A stretch of 64,000 nucleotides of DNA from Glandiceps talaboti (Eukaryota > Hemichordata > Enteropneusta > Spengelidae). A program made the position numbers and the translations under genes. The stretch's first letter is position 1. Every line of letters starts with the position of its first letter. The stretch lies in contig NC_135564.1 in assembly GCF_964340395.1 (NCBI RefSeq), positions 20,198,107 to 20,262,106 on the forward strand. Direction: 5' to 3'. The notes beneath the pieces are model-generated. The model did no database searches, was not told the origin of the DNA, and was given only the letters and a program-made list of their open reading frames with translations. Positions 1 to 12,587 of the stretch are shown here, in pieces.

Positions 1-1685
1 CACAAACTGTATACAGAAAGTGATGATGTCATAAGAAAGTGCATGTCCCAAAGTTATTGTTATAAAACAACAGTACCTACAAGTAGACACCAGCCCCGAA
101 ACGGTGCACAGGGAGTGCTGATGTCATGAAAAGTAGCATATCCCAAAGTCCTGGTCATAATGCACCAGCAGATGGACGTTGGTACTAGGACAGTGAAAAC
201 CAAAGGCCCAGATTCTGTAATACAAGTAATTACGTTGTTGTTGTCTTTTGTATAAACAAATGTCTAGTTATATGTTGTTGGATGTAGGATGTAGGGGGTT
301 TCAGTAATGGAGAAAATTAAAGCTGCACTAGCTGCAAGTGGAACTTTATTTTTGAAAATAGTTTGTTAGGTACAATAATTTACTTGTAATATTGTACACC
401 CTGAACAGTATTGCATTACCTATATATGGATAAATGGATTTTTGTAGATGTACACATGATAAATCAAATCAAATTGATTTTTGGGTCCACACTCAAAAAT
501 CAGTGCCCTTGATGACAGTGATCACAATTTCACAATTTCAACATGTTTCTGTACTGCTTATGGATAATATCGATTATCATGAACAATATCTGATTATTGG
601 TATTGTACCAGTTTTCAGTGAATGTATTGTGGTTGTCTGATTGAAAAATGATATTCTAGTTTTCTAGTTACAACTAGTTCAGTTTTAATGCAAAATATTC
701 ATAATCAAGCTTTCACTCAAAGTTTAAAACTTGTCACTTCACTACTTAAAGACAGTATTAACCTCTAATTAATAGACACAATATTTTTTATAAGTAATTG
801 ACCAATTTTTAGTGAATATATCTTTGGTTATTTGATGGAAAAAATGCCCCAGTTACAGGTAGTACAGGTTTAATAGTAAAAGCACAACTGAAAATTACCT
901 TATCACTGGAAACCACTAATCTTTGCACATTGACACTAATGTCTGCACCTTTGAAGAGGCATCAGCTAAAAAAATATGTTTTGAGTTTGTGAGAGGGATT
1001 GGTTGATGCATGAGGGCGCACTGACATGGTGTACATTAGAGACTTGTGCAAATGGAGATTTCAATATTGTTCTGTTACATTTTATTTCATTTTGTTGTGT
1101 GTTTATAATTGCATCACTTTTGAATCTTGTATCCAGTAGTAATGAACGTTTAAGAATTATTAATTGATAATGCTTGACATGAAATAGAGTTTTGATTATA
1201 TTTTATAATAGTAAAGAATCTCTGAAATCATATTAAAGTACTATTTTTTACATAAATTGTATTATGTAGAATCATTGAAATAATATTATACAATATAAAT
1301 TTATTTTTTCATTATAACAAATTTGACACCTTTCAAATAAAGATGATTTTGTATTACATGGTGACTTTGGTGTCATTTTATAACAACTGAATTTAACATG
1401 TTTTTATTATGCTATCTCAGAAAACACAAAGTAGTGTACATGTAATGTGATAGATTAACTTGATTACAAACAATAGTGTACATGTACTGTGATAGATTAA
1501 CTTGATTACAAACAATAGTGGACAATCTCTTTAGTAAGTCTGTATGGTGTTAAACTAGAATCTAGTCATTGCTTACGAATCTGGCAATCATTTCCAAAGA
1601 TTTATAGGTGAATCTGATTTTTTTAGATATAACTCTAGCTAGACATCATGTAATGAAGTTAACAACAGTACATGTTAGAAGTAAG
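1..1685. other. AT-rich non-coding stretch, possible 3' UTR of an upstream gene
   Basis: No convincing coding exon. A roughly 100-bp imperfect tandem pair lies at 22-175 (shared word GATGTCAT followed by ATATCCCAAAG or CATGTCCCAAAG). A canonical AATAAA at 1336-1341 is followed by a GT-rich stretch, which would suit the polyadenylation site of a plus-strand gene lying to the left; this is inference. A 42-bp direct repeat occurs at about 1430-1515. A degenerate copy of the GAGGGCGC-type MITE seen intact at 63776 lies around 935-1050. Confidence 0.4.
1336..1341 (+). promoter_or_regulatory. candidate polyadenylation signal
   Basis: AATAAA, followed within 25 bases by GGTGACTTTGGTGTCATTTT, a GT-rich downstream element. 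No terminal coding exon is visible before it, so it is only a candidate. Confidence 0.3.
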
Positions 1686-1936
1686 GGGCGAGATCAATAG
1701 TTCAATGTAGGATTTAAAAAAAAAATCTTTTACTTTTTTTAAAAAAAAATCCATTTTAGTTCTCATCATACAAAATCGACTTTACTTTTAACGGATCTGT
1801 TCGTACCCCTGAATACAAATGCATTGTGTATTTCTAAAAGAATGTTATCAAATTGAGAAATATAAGAATTTTCACTATAGTAAATACATGGCACTAAAAT
1901 AAAGTAAAGTGTCAACAAAAGAACTATTCTTTACTT

Positions 1937-2530
1937 ACTACATACCGGCTTTGTATTCATAGCACTACATACTACTACATACTGGCTTTGTATTCATAGC
2001 ACTACATACTACTACATACTGGCTTTGTATTCATAGCACTACATACTACTACATACTGGCTTTGTATTCATAGCACTACATACTACTACATACTGGCTTT
2101 GTATTCATAGCACTACATACTACTACATACTGGCTTTGTATTCATAACACTACATACTACTACATACTGGCTTTGTATTCATAGCATTACATACTACTAC
2201 ATACTGGCTTTGTATTCATAACACTACATACTACTACATACTGGCTTTGTATTCATAGCACTACATACTACTACATACTGGCTTTGTATTCATAGCACTA
2301 CATACTACTACATACTGGCTTTGTATTCATAGCACTACATACTACTACATACTGGCTTTGTATTCATAGTACTACATACTACTACATACTGGCTTTGTAT
2401 TCATAGTACTACATACTACTACATACTGGCTTTGTATTCATAGTACTACATACAACTACATACTGACTTTGTATTCATAGTACTACGTACTACATACTGG
2501 CTTTGTATTCATAGTTCTACATACTGCTAC
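1937..2530. repeat. 37-bp minisatellite, about 16 copies
   Basis: The unit begins GGCTTTGTATTCATAGCACT and continues with ACATACTACTACATACT. Units are nearly identical, with scattered G/A and C/T changes and shortened units near the right end. The array lies inside the TIR element at 1690-2702. Confidence 0.95.
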
Positions 2531-2586
2531 TACACAGATTTGAAATCTGTCTGAAACAATTTCAATTTTGGCCAATTTAGTTAGAA

Positions 2587-2650
2587 GGGTTGGAGTGGGT
2601 GTTGGCTGGATGGGGGTGCGGTGGGATTGGGTGGGGGTGGGGGTGGTTAG
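2587..2650 (+). repeat. G-rich tract with quadruplex potential
   Basis: Successive runs of three to five G, including GGGTGGGGGTGGGGGTGG, lie within 65 bases on the plus strand, inside the right part of the 1.7-kb TIR element. Confidence 0.5.
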
Positions 2651-2702
2651 TGGTCTGAGACCTAACTACAAGAATTTAGTTTTTTATCCTACATTGAACT
2701 AC

Positions 2703-4590
2703 CCCCCCCCCCCCCAACACATCAGACATTGAAAGATGTCCGTAATTAGTTTCGGTCATAATGTTTACGTTTTGTGTACATCTTCCAGGTTGACAGTCTG
2801 TCATGTGTAGATGCGATAATGTCATTGGATTATATTAATGGTCCAAGTGCATGAAATGGAGTTACAATGTCGTTATTGGTGGTAATTTAAACTCAGCACA
2901 GAGGTATATTGGTGAAATGTCTGATGGAAAGTGTAAAAAAAGGTCCAATCCAGTTATGGTTGATTATAGACTGGAATATATGAAGTAAACGTTTTAAAGA
3001 GAGAAGGAAATAATACATGGTTTATAGAGTATAGTGCATTAGTTTATGGAAATAATACATGGTTTATAGAGTATAGTGCATTGGTTTATGGAAACGTTCA
3101 AACATATAAACCACCTACCTAGATTATTAAGATATACGTCACTGCACGGGATGGTTTACTTGCAAAGACAAAAGTATACTACAGCTACGACGTAGACGGC
3201 GCTATTGGTATTTTTTTTTTTAGATAATACAGATTACAGACTTTATCAAATATAACTTTATAAGTATATTTGAGTAGACTTTACAGGATATTGGGAATGA
3301 ATGACCAATAAACAGTGAATTACTAATTCACAATTTGTTGCATGACTTGTTGCATCTGTGTGAGAGTACCTATCTATTAAAAATTCTATAATTCTGTGTC
3401 CAATGAAACTTTAGTACAATGTATCTTTTGGGAGATACTGTTGTGTGTGGTGAATGTGAAATCACTGAGACTTTAATACAGTTAATTTCAGTGTAGACAT
3501 CAATTAAAAATACTCACACGTTTCATTTATTCGCAACTATTTTTATTGTTTTTGTTTTTTAAATGGCAGGCGTTCAATCAAACATTGTGGTACGTTAGAT
3601 AGCTAGGTTGTAGACCACTTCCTTGCATTTAAGGAGAAACGGGGAGATTTCATGAATGCAGTAGTCTGCAAGATTCACGGTGTCGGGCGCCCTCACCGTC
3701 CTTCCATTCTCACAGAAAGCTAACGAGGGCGGAACGACACGACGCATTATTTACAGTTTAAAGTACAAATACATTATTACAGTATTTACTGGACAAACAA
3801 TCCATTGAGTATGACTTTAAATGTGCTCCCCACTGAAACAGTTAGCGAGTAAGAAACTAGACAAAGAAAAGTGACAAAAAAGGAACAGATCTATAGATGA
3901 AATAAATCCGGATTAAAATTAAAGTAGATCTGGTAGAGAATTTTAACATAGAGTCAAGTAGAGTTTTGAAAAGGGTAACAACTCAATTTATTTGTTTGCT
4001 TGGTTGCTGCTGTTGTTGTTGTTGTCGTCGTCGTCATTGTTGTTGTTGTTGTTGTTGTTGAAGCATTCGTGATACATCGAATGACATTGTTGACAACAGC
4101 AATAGCTGAAAGTGTCAATTTGTGGGTTGTTATTGCATCTAATTACTGTAAGTTATTCATGATTGATGATGGTTTACGAATAGTCAGATATAAAACAAAG
4201 ACAAGTTTAGTTTACCAGTAGTTCAGTACTACGGGCAGTTTGCCGGTTCTACAGCGAAGCTATTACGTGATGTTCACAAAACTAAACACTGGCAGAAGTC
4301 GTCAACATCCTCTCAAAAACAAAGTGTTAAAGAACTGAAACTATTTTTAATGTCTATTGAATGGACAGTAAGCCATAGATGGATTCGACAAATACTTAAT
4401 AAATGTTGGTTATACTCAAAACAGAAACAAAAGAAAAGAAAAGAAAAAAATAGCGAGCCCCACCCAACCCCCGCGAGATGCCCCCTCCCGTTTTTCCGAT
4501 ATTGTCTGGACATTTCTTTTAAAAAAGTGAAGTTTTCTGCGTATTATAGTGAATACGTATGCTACAACGTCGTTTTAAAGCTGTGTGATG
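2703..4590. other. non-coding stretch with simple repeats and a degenerate MITE
   Basis: Holds a poly-C run (2702-2715), a tandem pair of about 53 bp containing AATACATGGTTTATAGAGTA (3009-3090), a MITE copy around 3662-3765 (GTCGGGCGCCCTCAC ... GAGGGCGGAACGACAC, inverse halves), and a GTT/GTC trinucleotide tract at 4006-4060. No gene is supported here. Confidence 0.6.
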
Positions 4591-4593
4591 GGT

Positions 4594-4951
4594 TCATTTA
4601 TATTTGTATGTCATATTACTATACATCACAGTTCTCTTCTGTATACGCTTTCGTTGCTGCCACTTGTCTAGAGGGACGTTGAGCTCGAGCTCATCTACAA
4701 AATCGTCGTCGTCATCATAATCAAAATCGTTGTTATGGTAACGGACGTTACTGCCATCTTTTACAGATATTATTTCATCTTCCCTCTCCCAATCTTGCAC
4801 CTTCTTTGAGCATGTGTTTCACTTCAAATAGATCGTTGTTGTCGTCGTCATCACTACCACCACCACCACCACCATCATCGTCATCATCATCATCATCATC
4901 ATCATCATCACCACCAGGTAAGTTTGTTTGAATGGAAGAGAAATCTTGACA
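4594..4951 (-). pseudogene. decayed acidic/basic C-terminal tail of the left TRIM gene
   Basis: Directly after the left TRIM stop (TGA at 4952-4954) the same frame stays open for 58 more codons, to a stop at 4775-4777. It encodes a run of about 11 Asp, Gly6, Ser, Asp4, Asn2 and then a charged stretch with LFEVKHMLKEG. A neighbouring frame (4594-4800) continues with IISVKDG, Asp5 and a basic segment (QQRKRIQKR). The right TRIM paralogue has an intact tail of the same kind: GISVKEDEG, a poly-Asp run, then SKRKSLKKERKR. I infer that the left gene lost its tail by an in-frame stop plus a frameshift. Alternatives are stop readthrough, an unseen splice, or coincidental GAT-repeat similarity. Confidence 0.45.
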
Positions 4952-6394
4952 TCAAGCCACAGGGCCCATTAATTGTCCAGATAAGGCCAATACTCTTTTG
5001 CTCGTGTTTGAAGAAACAGTTATGCCGTATGGAGAGTGGCGCACATGTTGAGAGTTTATAGATATCTCGACTTTATAAAAACCCTTTTTCTTTGGAATAA
5101 AATTCACTCTAAAGCAGTCATTTGTCTTCTTCAATTCAGGAACTTCAATCCGACCAGAAGGATTAACTACTTCAGCAACTATCTCCTTTCCATTTGTATC
5201 AAGTCTACATCCACATTGATCCCGTAAAGTAATCTGTCCTTCCCAGGTTTCCCCTACCTTCATAGTCTTTGGGGAGGATCCTCCAATTTCCAGTGACGAT
5301 TTTTGGGGGTCGATAATGCCATGCAAAACCCCTAGCTGGATGAGTTGGTCACTTTGTTTGAAAGTGATATTGAATTTTCTTTCTGGAACAGTGCATGAAA
5401 TGTCAACACCTTTGAACTGTTCTAAATGTTGTTTTGTTTCTTTTCGAGTTGAAAGTAGTTGTCCAGCATTTCCATATTTTGATAGTTTATCCACGTAGTC
5501 TAACGTACTGCTTACATCATCCTTAATATTCTTTGCCTCATAGATTCTCTCCCTGACAATCTTCTGTCTTATACCGTGTTCTATCTTCAACTGTTCAAGC
5601 AACTGTTTTTCTTGTTCTTTCACTTTCTTTATCATCTCTTCACTGTATTTTTTTATCCCCAAATTTTCTCGTTGAAAGGATCTTTCCATATTAGCAGATG
5701 ACTTTTCCAGGGACGTTATTTCCTTCTCTATTTTGTCGCCTTTCACTTGGAGTTGCTTGAGTTCCTTTGGCAGAATTTCCAAGTATTCCCTTTTTGCTTC
5801 TTCCAGATATTTCAGCTCGTGTTCTTCTCCTCTGTGGTCAATGACTGTGCATTCTAAACACACTGGAATTCCACATTTCTCGCAATAGAACTTAAGTGGG
5901 TTTTCACTATGTTTAGCGCAGTTAACGGGTGGAAATTGCAAGCAAACATCATGTGATTTAGATTTGAGAAACTCCTCACGTGTCATGAGGGTATGTCCTC
6001 GAGTTGCTGGTACGTTTTTGTGTGCTTTGGTACAGATCGCTCCCAAATACATAGCACATGTTACACATCTATTTTCAATACTTTCACCTTTACACCCTTC
6101 ACATACGTCGCCATCTTTCTCTTCCCTCTTCTTCATAAGATCTACCACACTGTTTATGAAGAAACTGTTTTTGAGAGCAGGAACACCTCCTTTGGACAGG
6201 TGAACTGGGCGGCGACAAACGGGGCATTCTAAAGACCCGTGTTTTTCTAACCATGTTGTAAAACAGTCTTCGCATGAACTATGCAGACACGGCAGTATCT
6301 TTGCATTCTTGTATCGTTCGAGACAGATCGGACAAGACAGAGACTTCTCGTCAATTTCGTTTAGAACGTCAGAATCACGAGAGGCAGCAGCCAT
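4952..6394 (-). CDS. TRIM45-like RING/B-box/coiled-coil/filamin protein (left paralogue)
   Basis: Intronless reading frame of 480 residues. A C3HC4 RING finger (C21, C24, C36, H38, C41, C44, C57, C60) predicts E3 ubiquitin-ligase activity. B-box 1 spans about 98-134 (CEGC, CVTC, CTKAH). B-box 2 spans about 159-192 (CAKH, CEKCGIPVCLEC, H187, H192). A charged coiled coil covers about 195-330, and a filamin-type Ig repeat about 352-462. Two B-boxes plus a filamin repeat without NHL repeats match the TRIM45 layout. The start ATG has A at -3 and G at +4 and matches the start chosen for the paralogue at 10944. It lacks the paralogue's roughly 125-residue acidic/basic tail, remnants of which lie just downstream. 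Vertebrate TRIM45 is multi-exon, so an intronless copy suggests retroposition followed by local duplication (inference). Confidence 0.92.
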   Translation of the reverse strand: MAAASRDSDVLNEIDEKSLSCPICLERYKNAKILPCLHSSCEDCFTTWLEKHGSLECPVCRRPVHLSKGGVPALKNSFFINSVVDLMKKREEKDGDVCEGCKGESIENRCVTCAMYLGAICTKAHKNVPATRGHTLMTREEFLKSKSHDVCLQFPPVNCAKHSENPLKFYCEKCGIPVCLECTVIDHRGEEHELKYLEEAKREYLEILPKELKQLQVKGDKIEKEITSLEKSSANMERSFQRENLGIKKYSEEMIKKVKEQEKQLLEQLKIEHGIRQKIVRERIYEAKNIKDDVSSTLDYVDKLSKYGNAGQLLSTRKETKQHLEQFKGVDISCTVPERKFNITFKQSDQLIQLGVLHGIIDPQKSSLEIGGSSPKTMKVGETWEGQITLRDQCGCRLDTNGKEIVAEVVNPSGRIEVPELKKTNDCFRVNFIPKKKGFYKVEISINSQHVRHSPYGITVSSNTSKRVLALSGQLMGPVA

Positions 6395-8145
6395 TATCGT
6401 CTGATCGATAGCCTGAACTCTTACATCTGTGTCACGTGCGCCTGGACTACCTATGTCTGTTACTCTGGTATTGTATTGTACACAAGTTTAGAATAAATTT
6501 TATATTTCAATTTTCCAAAAAAGACCATCAAACGTCACGGTATAAAAATAGACATATATAGGAATGAAACATTGTTAGAGTGAGATACATTTTGTATAAT
6601 TGTTTTAGACTTTAGTCTGAGTAATGTGATTTAAGTTAAAGGGTCCCCTGGTAGGGTCAGTGTATCAAATTCTAAGAATTCCTGTACGTGTTACTCACTT
6701 GTCATGTACCCGGAACCACGATTGCTCTTTCGTTTTGTTAGGACGGCTTGTCCTTGCCATGGTTAGACGTTATCCGACACATTCATTAGTGTTATGCTTT
6801 TAGCTCGTAGAAGGAGTTTAATCCTGAAACGTTAACTATCAGTCATTTGAGATTGGACTGGTTACACAACACTTTTTTTTGCTGTGTACGATGCATGAAG
6901 TCTCAGACCACTTAACAAATGAAGTGAATAATTGTAGAAACTCATACATTTAGTAAAGGAACGAGGAGAATTTACGACGGTGGCGGGGGGGGGGGGGGCG
7001 AGGAGAAAATATTTTGGTCAACATTTTTTTCGCAGCCTCCTTAGCGCTCTTAAAAAAATCATGACCGGTCGAAACCCCCCCCCCCCCCCCCATGAACACA
7101 ATAATTTTCGTAGCCGCCTTCCTCCCAATGCTGCACATATTTCTATATGTGCAATTATACGGGACACGCGCACTTCCCACATTCTGGAGATGTGCAATTG
7201 TACGGTATACTACATTAAAATAACGGTAGCAATCGACTACAGCGTCCATACACATAATACTGTAAGAGATTTCTCTACAATAAAAGTGGGCTTTCGAAGG
7301 AGAGGTCTCACATATTGGGTTGTAACCTATACCTAGCCAATAGGGGTTTTGATTTGGGGCAGAAACAGCATCCCCATGATCGCTTGTGGGGAGAATGTCA
7401 CGTGGGTGGGGGTTTTCTCTCCAGAGAGAGAGGACGAGAAAGAGGAGGAGAAAGAGGAGAGAGAGAAAGAGAGGGAGAGAGAGGGGGTGAGGAAGAGGAG
7501 GAAGGGGAGGGAGGGAGGGAGGAAGGCAGACAGACAGAGACAGAGATACAAGGAAGTATTAGGCATACACAAACAAATTCTCATAGCCGTCACCTGTCTC
7601 GTTTATAAAATAATGATCAAGAACTCATTGCAAATATACCCAGTAAATGAACCTTCCTGAGGTTTTATTTAGTTAAATTCATGATGAGCAAAATATTTCG
7701 TGCCCCCCCCCCCCTTCACACCATCATAATTTTCATGCTCTTCCCCTTCGCACCTTAATTTTTTTCATGACCTCCACTTTCTCCACAGCACCCTTCTAAT
7801 TGTTCCCTAAGAACAATAATTGACCGATGGCTATCACAAAACGTGATAACTCCACTTTATTGTGGCTGGTCAATGTGTCAGACCATTGACGTGTCTCAAA
7901 ATTAACTGTTTAGACTGTATTTGCGATACTTTGATTGAAATCAAAGAAAGAAGGCCAACGATACTACCAGTATATGCTAAGAGAACTTTAAAAACCCGAC
8001 AGCAAACTTTACAGTAAAAGTTCATTATTATGACTTATATTTCTGCCGTTTATTAGTACACTTGTGTTAATTACTACGGTCAACTTTTAATTTGGACTCA
8101 GACCAGCAAACAAGATTTTGGGTGCTAAAATAGCATCTTAGTAAT
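6395..8145. other. spacer between the divergent TRIM genes: homopolymer and GA-rich tracts
   Basis: Contains a G13-type run (about 6985-6999), a C16-type run (about 7076-7091), a GA-rich purine tract at 7420-7550 and a C11 run near 7705. Similarity to the region upstream of the right TRIM gene fades within about 60 bases of the ATG; only a short GTAGTCC-type match is seen. No coding region is supported. Confidence 0.6.
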
Positions 8146-9843
8146 TTAGGCTGCTTTCACAAAAACTTGTTAGGGGGGGGGGCTTGAAAATATATGGATA
8201 GTGTTGTGGGGGGGGGGGTACCTGAAAAAATGTTATGGGTTGTAGGGAGGGTACCTGAAAATAAATTGACATCATGACTTTTCAAACATGGGAAAATAAA
8301 TTGAGTGGTACAAATTGTTTTTTGTCTGAAAATACTAGTGTCTTTCATATACACTACTATCTACTGAAATTTGGTTCATTTAATGTGCGAAATTACCTTT
8401 ACACTGTACTGAAAATATTCTTTGTGACATATGACTGTGTTTTGGTTTGTGGTTATCACAATGATATGTAACTTTTTCATTTAAATTCTTACTAGTATTA
8501 AATGATAGACAACATTTTACATTTGCAGCTCTTGGAAGTTAAAAAAAAGAGTTGGAAAAGGTTCATCTCAGCCTGCCATCAAAATGTAAAAGATGCACCT
8601 GCACTAAAACATACTTGACAAGTATCAAAAACTTTTGTGCAAGGTATTTTGTCATCCTATAGATATGACTATAATTTTCAACATAAACTTTTAATAACAC
8701 ATTCTAAATATTTCCTAAAATTAGCATATTGGCAAAGTCTGCTACATGTGAAACAGAAGACAATATCTCACAAGCTGAGTTAACAGAGAAAAAGTAAAAT
8801 AAGTTTTTTGCACATACTTTTCCACTTTGCATGAATATACTATTACTTGTAAGTATAAAGATAAATAAATAAACTTTGACATAACTCTCAATATAAAGTT
8901 ACCATAAAGATATTTGGCAGGAATGAGGTAGTGAACTGACACAATATGAGCAAATACTCCAATATAGTCTCAATAAACATTTTCATAAAGTAGTGTTTGC
9001 AAAAACTGTGGAATTTTTTTGGAATGCTTAAAACATATCTCTGTAAAACATATCTGAATATATAAATATTTGATGAAGTTGAAGGAGAAATTGGGTCTGA
9101 TGATGATGATGACAATGCCATGTTTATATACACAAGATCTGGAAGGAGAGCTACCACTTGGAAATCAAAAATTTAAATAAACACATTCTGAGACTTTGTT
9201 TAAAATCCTGCATTCACCTTTGTAATCTAACGTCAAAACCAGTCCAATAATCAGGCTCTTACAAGGTAAATGTATTACCAGGTTCATTAAGATATACAAT
9301 TACTATGATAATAGGGCCATCTTAATTATCATTACCACTAATATATATCACTTGATTCCTATTCTGTTAGATGAAATGTGGCTGGCATTTTTGAGTCATA
9401 CATTTATTTTCTTTTGACATTATATTGAACTAATTTACATCAAACAAGAACGGGATACATGGCAATGCATTTTATTAAGAGTTTTTTCAGTGTTATTTAG
9501 ACCAATTTGATTTCTTTTAGCACACATTTAGGAAACTGGACTGGAACAATACAGTATAAAACTCTCTTTAGATAACATGTGCATCACAATATTTGCAAAT
9601 ACAACTAAAATGACATTCAACTGTAACACTACTAGTATAATGTACTAATACAATATTGAACAGAAAACAAAGACTCAGTTGGTCTGCTGATCATTTTTAC
9701 AAGAGTTATTCAAAGTGTAATTCATTTACAAGTATATGTTGTTTTTTGGAAAGGCAATGCACTGGTTAACATAACATTTTGTTTTAACTGGTGTTTGTGT
9801 ATTTGAAAAAAAATTTTAACAAGTTTTTGTGAAAGCAGCCTTA
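8146..9843. mobile_element. 1.7-kb TIR DNA transposon, non-autonomous
   Basis: The ends are exact inverses over about 25 bp: AGGCTGCTTTCACAAAAACT at the left and AGTTTTTGTGAAAGCAGCCT at the right. G-rich tracts abut the left end (GGGGGGGGGGCTTGAAAATA, GGGGGGGGGTACCTGAAAA, GGGAGGGTACCTGAAAATAA), forming subterminal repeats of roughly 35-45 bp period. The interior has only short frames and no transposase. The target duplication is not resolved. Confidence 0.75.
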
Positions 9844-9851
9844 TAGTTGTT

Positions 9852-9856
<5 letters not shown>

Positions 9857-9884
<28 letters not shown>

Positions 9885-9895
9885 TATTATTATAG
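9857..9895. repeat. poly-T / ATT simple repeat
   Basis: About 26 T followed by ATTATTATTATT, just outside the right end of the 1.7-kb TIR element. Confidence 0.9.
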
Positions 9896-10148
9896 CTATA
9901 CTGCATGCACTACATGTGTTCTGTAATCTTGGGGATTTCCTGTAAGGTTTTGTATGTAAACCTGCAGTATATCCTACAATCTGTCAAAACAAAGCTTGCA
10001 TTATTTTGTACAAAACATTTTAGTGTCTTCGAGACCATGAAACTGATATTTCTTTCTAAACGAACACATTAGTGAATTGTAATTTGTACCATAGACCCTC
10101 CACCTATGATTGTACGCATGTGCGTGAGGCTCACGCGGGTCGTGAAAG

Positions 10149-10368
10149 CACAGTCACCTGTTAGGCTAACATTCAGGATGGTCTTAATACAAAATAATGA
10201 CATTATTAGGTATTTGCGAATATTAAAAAACATACCGTTACCGGTGTTAGCGCGAAAAGAACACATTAACACAGGTGACGGCATTGTTTGAATATTCGTA
10301 AATACCTAATAATTTCATTATTTTGTATAATGACCATCCTGAAGGTTAGCTCACAAGTGACTATGTGC
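10149..10368. mobile_element. palindromic MITE (about 220 bp) upstream of the right TRIM gene
   Basis: Two arms of about 90 bp are inverse to each other. The left arm contains AGGATGGTCTTAATACAAAA and TTATTAGGTATTTGCGAATA. The right arm contains the complements TTTTGTATAATGACCATCCT and TATTCGTAAATACCTAATAA. Divergence between arms is around 10-15 %. It encodes nothing. Outer boundaries are approximate and no target duplication is assigned. Confidence 0.75.
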
Positions 10369-10501
10369 GAAAGTAAGCGGTCTCAACAAAACAACAAAGC
10401 AGTGGATGCTTTTTTGGAATTGAGTGTGTATTACTTTAACGATTTATCATTACTCAACTAAACTTATACCTTCAACAGGTCCCCTTATTGTAAAGGTATA
10501 A

Positions 10502-10505
10502 CATC

Positions 10506-10574
<69 letters not shown>

Positions 10575-10575
10575 A
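10502..10575. repeat. AAC/GAC trinucleotide repeat
   Basis: A run of about 12 CAA/AAC units passes directly into about 11 GAC units. The translated frames are shadows of this repeat. Confidence 0.95.
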
Positions 10576-10943
10576 GCAACAAGAAAATATTTCGTAAGGT
10601 TCAGTAAGGAGGTCACCATCAAAGGACAACTCTCTTTTTCCACCATCAGATAAACTGATTTCGTTTTTATCAAATATTTTGTCAATTTGGTAAGGAGTGT
10701 GAAAAGATTCATGAAACAGACAATATTGCACTAGCTAGCAGAATTTTTTGTAAATTCAATCTCTAGTGACTAGAAAGCAATCTTGAACAATCACTCTCTG
10801 CAGTAGTAAACTTCAGACAGAACAGGTATTCGCTCGCAGACAGATCGAGCATGTCAGTGTGCAAGCACGACTAACGTCAACGTACTAACCTAAGTAGTCC
10901 GGGTTGTGACCTCATGACGTACTGTACAGGGACGTTTACAATC

Positions 10944-12539
10944 ATGGCTGCTGCTTCTCGTGATTCTGACGTTCTCAACGAAATTGACGAGACATCTCTG
11001 TCTTGTCCGATCTGTCTCGAACGATACAAGAATGCAAAGATACTGCCGTGTCTGCATAGTTCATGCGAAGACTGTTTTACGACATGGTTAGAGAAACACG
11101 GGTCTTTAGAATGCCCCGTTTGTCGCCGCCCAGTTCACCTTTCCGAAGGAGGTGTTCCTGCTCTCAAAAACAGTTTCTTCATAAACAGTGTGGTAGATCT
11201 TATGAAGAAGAGGGAAGAGAAAGATGGCGACGTATGTGAAGGGTGTAAAGGTGAAAGTATTGAAAATAGATGTGTAACATGTGCTATGTATTTGGGAGCG
11301 ATCTGTACCAAAGCACACAAAAACGTACCAGCAACTCGAGGACATACCCTCATGACACGTGAGGAGTTTCTCAAATCTAAATCACGTGATGTTGGCTTGC
11401 AATTTCCACCCGTTAACTGCGCTAAACATAGTGAAAACCCACTTAAGTTTTATTGCGAGAAATGTGGAATTCCAGTGTGTTTAGAATGCACAGTCATTGA
11501 CCACAGAGGAGAAGAACACGAGCTGAAATATCTGGAAGAAGCAAAAAGGGAATACTTGGAAATTCTGCCAAAGGAACTCAAGCAACTCCAAGTGAAAGGA
11601 GACAAAATAGAGAAGGAAATAACGTCCCTGGGAAAGTCATCTGATGATATGGAAAGATCCTTTCAACGAGAAAATTTGGGGATAAAGAAATACAGTGAAG
11701 AGATGATAAAGAAAGTGAAAGAACAAGAAAAACAGTTGCTTGAACAGTTGGAGATAGAACATGGTATAAGACAGAAGATTCTCAGGGAGAGAATCTATGA
11801 GGCAAAGAATATTAAGGATGATGTAAGCAGTACGTTAGACTACGTGGATAAACTATCAAAATATGGAAATGCTGGACAACTACTTTCAACTCGAAAAGAA
11901 ACAAAACAACATTTAGAACAGTTCAAAGGTGTTGACATTTCATGCACTGTTTCAGAAAGAAAATTCAACATCACTTTCAAACAAAGTGACCAATTCCCAA
12001 AGCTTGGGGTCCTGCATGGTCTTGTTGATTCCCTAAAATCTTCACTTGAAGTCCAAAGATCTTCTTTGAAGATTATCAAGGTAGGGGAAACCTGGGAAGG
12101 TCAGATTACTTTACGGGATCAATGTGGATGTAGACTTGATACAAATGGAAAGGAGATAGTTGCTGAAGTAGTTAATCCTTCTGGTCGGATTGAAGTTCCT
12201 GAATTGAAGAAGACAAATGACTGTTGTAGAGTGAATTTTATTCCAAATCATGAGGGGCTACATAAAATTGAGATATCTGTTAACTGTCAAAAGGTGCAAA
12301 ACACCCCATACAGCATTACTGTGACTTCAAACAAGACCAAATCTGTAATGAACCCTCCTGGACAATCAGCTCGGATGAAGCATGGTGGTTATAATCCAAT
12401 ATCTGGTAAAAGGCATGACAGATCACAATCTGGTAACTATGGGAACAGTCTAGTAACAACAAAACAAGGAATATCTGTGAAAGAGGATGAGGGAGAAAGC
12501 AAAGATAATACAGAAGTCAATGATGAAGACATTGATGGA

Positions 12540-12587
<48 letters not shown>

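Larger units (their letters stand above)
1690..2702. mobile_element. TIR element with internal minisatellite expansion
   Basis: The left end carries GAGATCAATAGTTCAATG (1690-1707) and the right end carries ATCCTACATTGAACTA (2686-2701), its inverse. A second copy in the opposite orientation lies at 60241-60573 with the same ends and the same unique flanks. That copy has only one 37-bp unit where this one has about 16. No transposase is encoded, so it is non-autonomous. The superfamily is not assigned. Confidence 0.75.

Noticed and set aside
5964-6232. Frames antisense to the TRIM RING region (also 11106-11374)
   Set aside because: They are conserved in both copies only because the sense strand is conserved.
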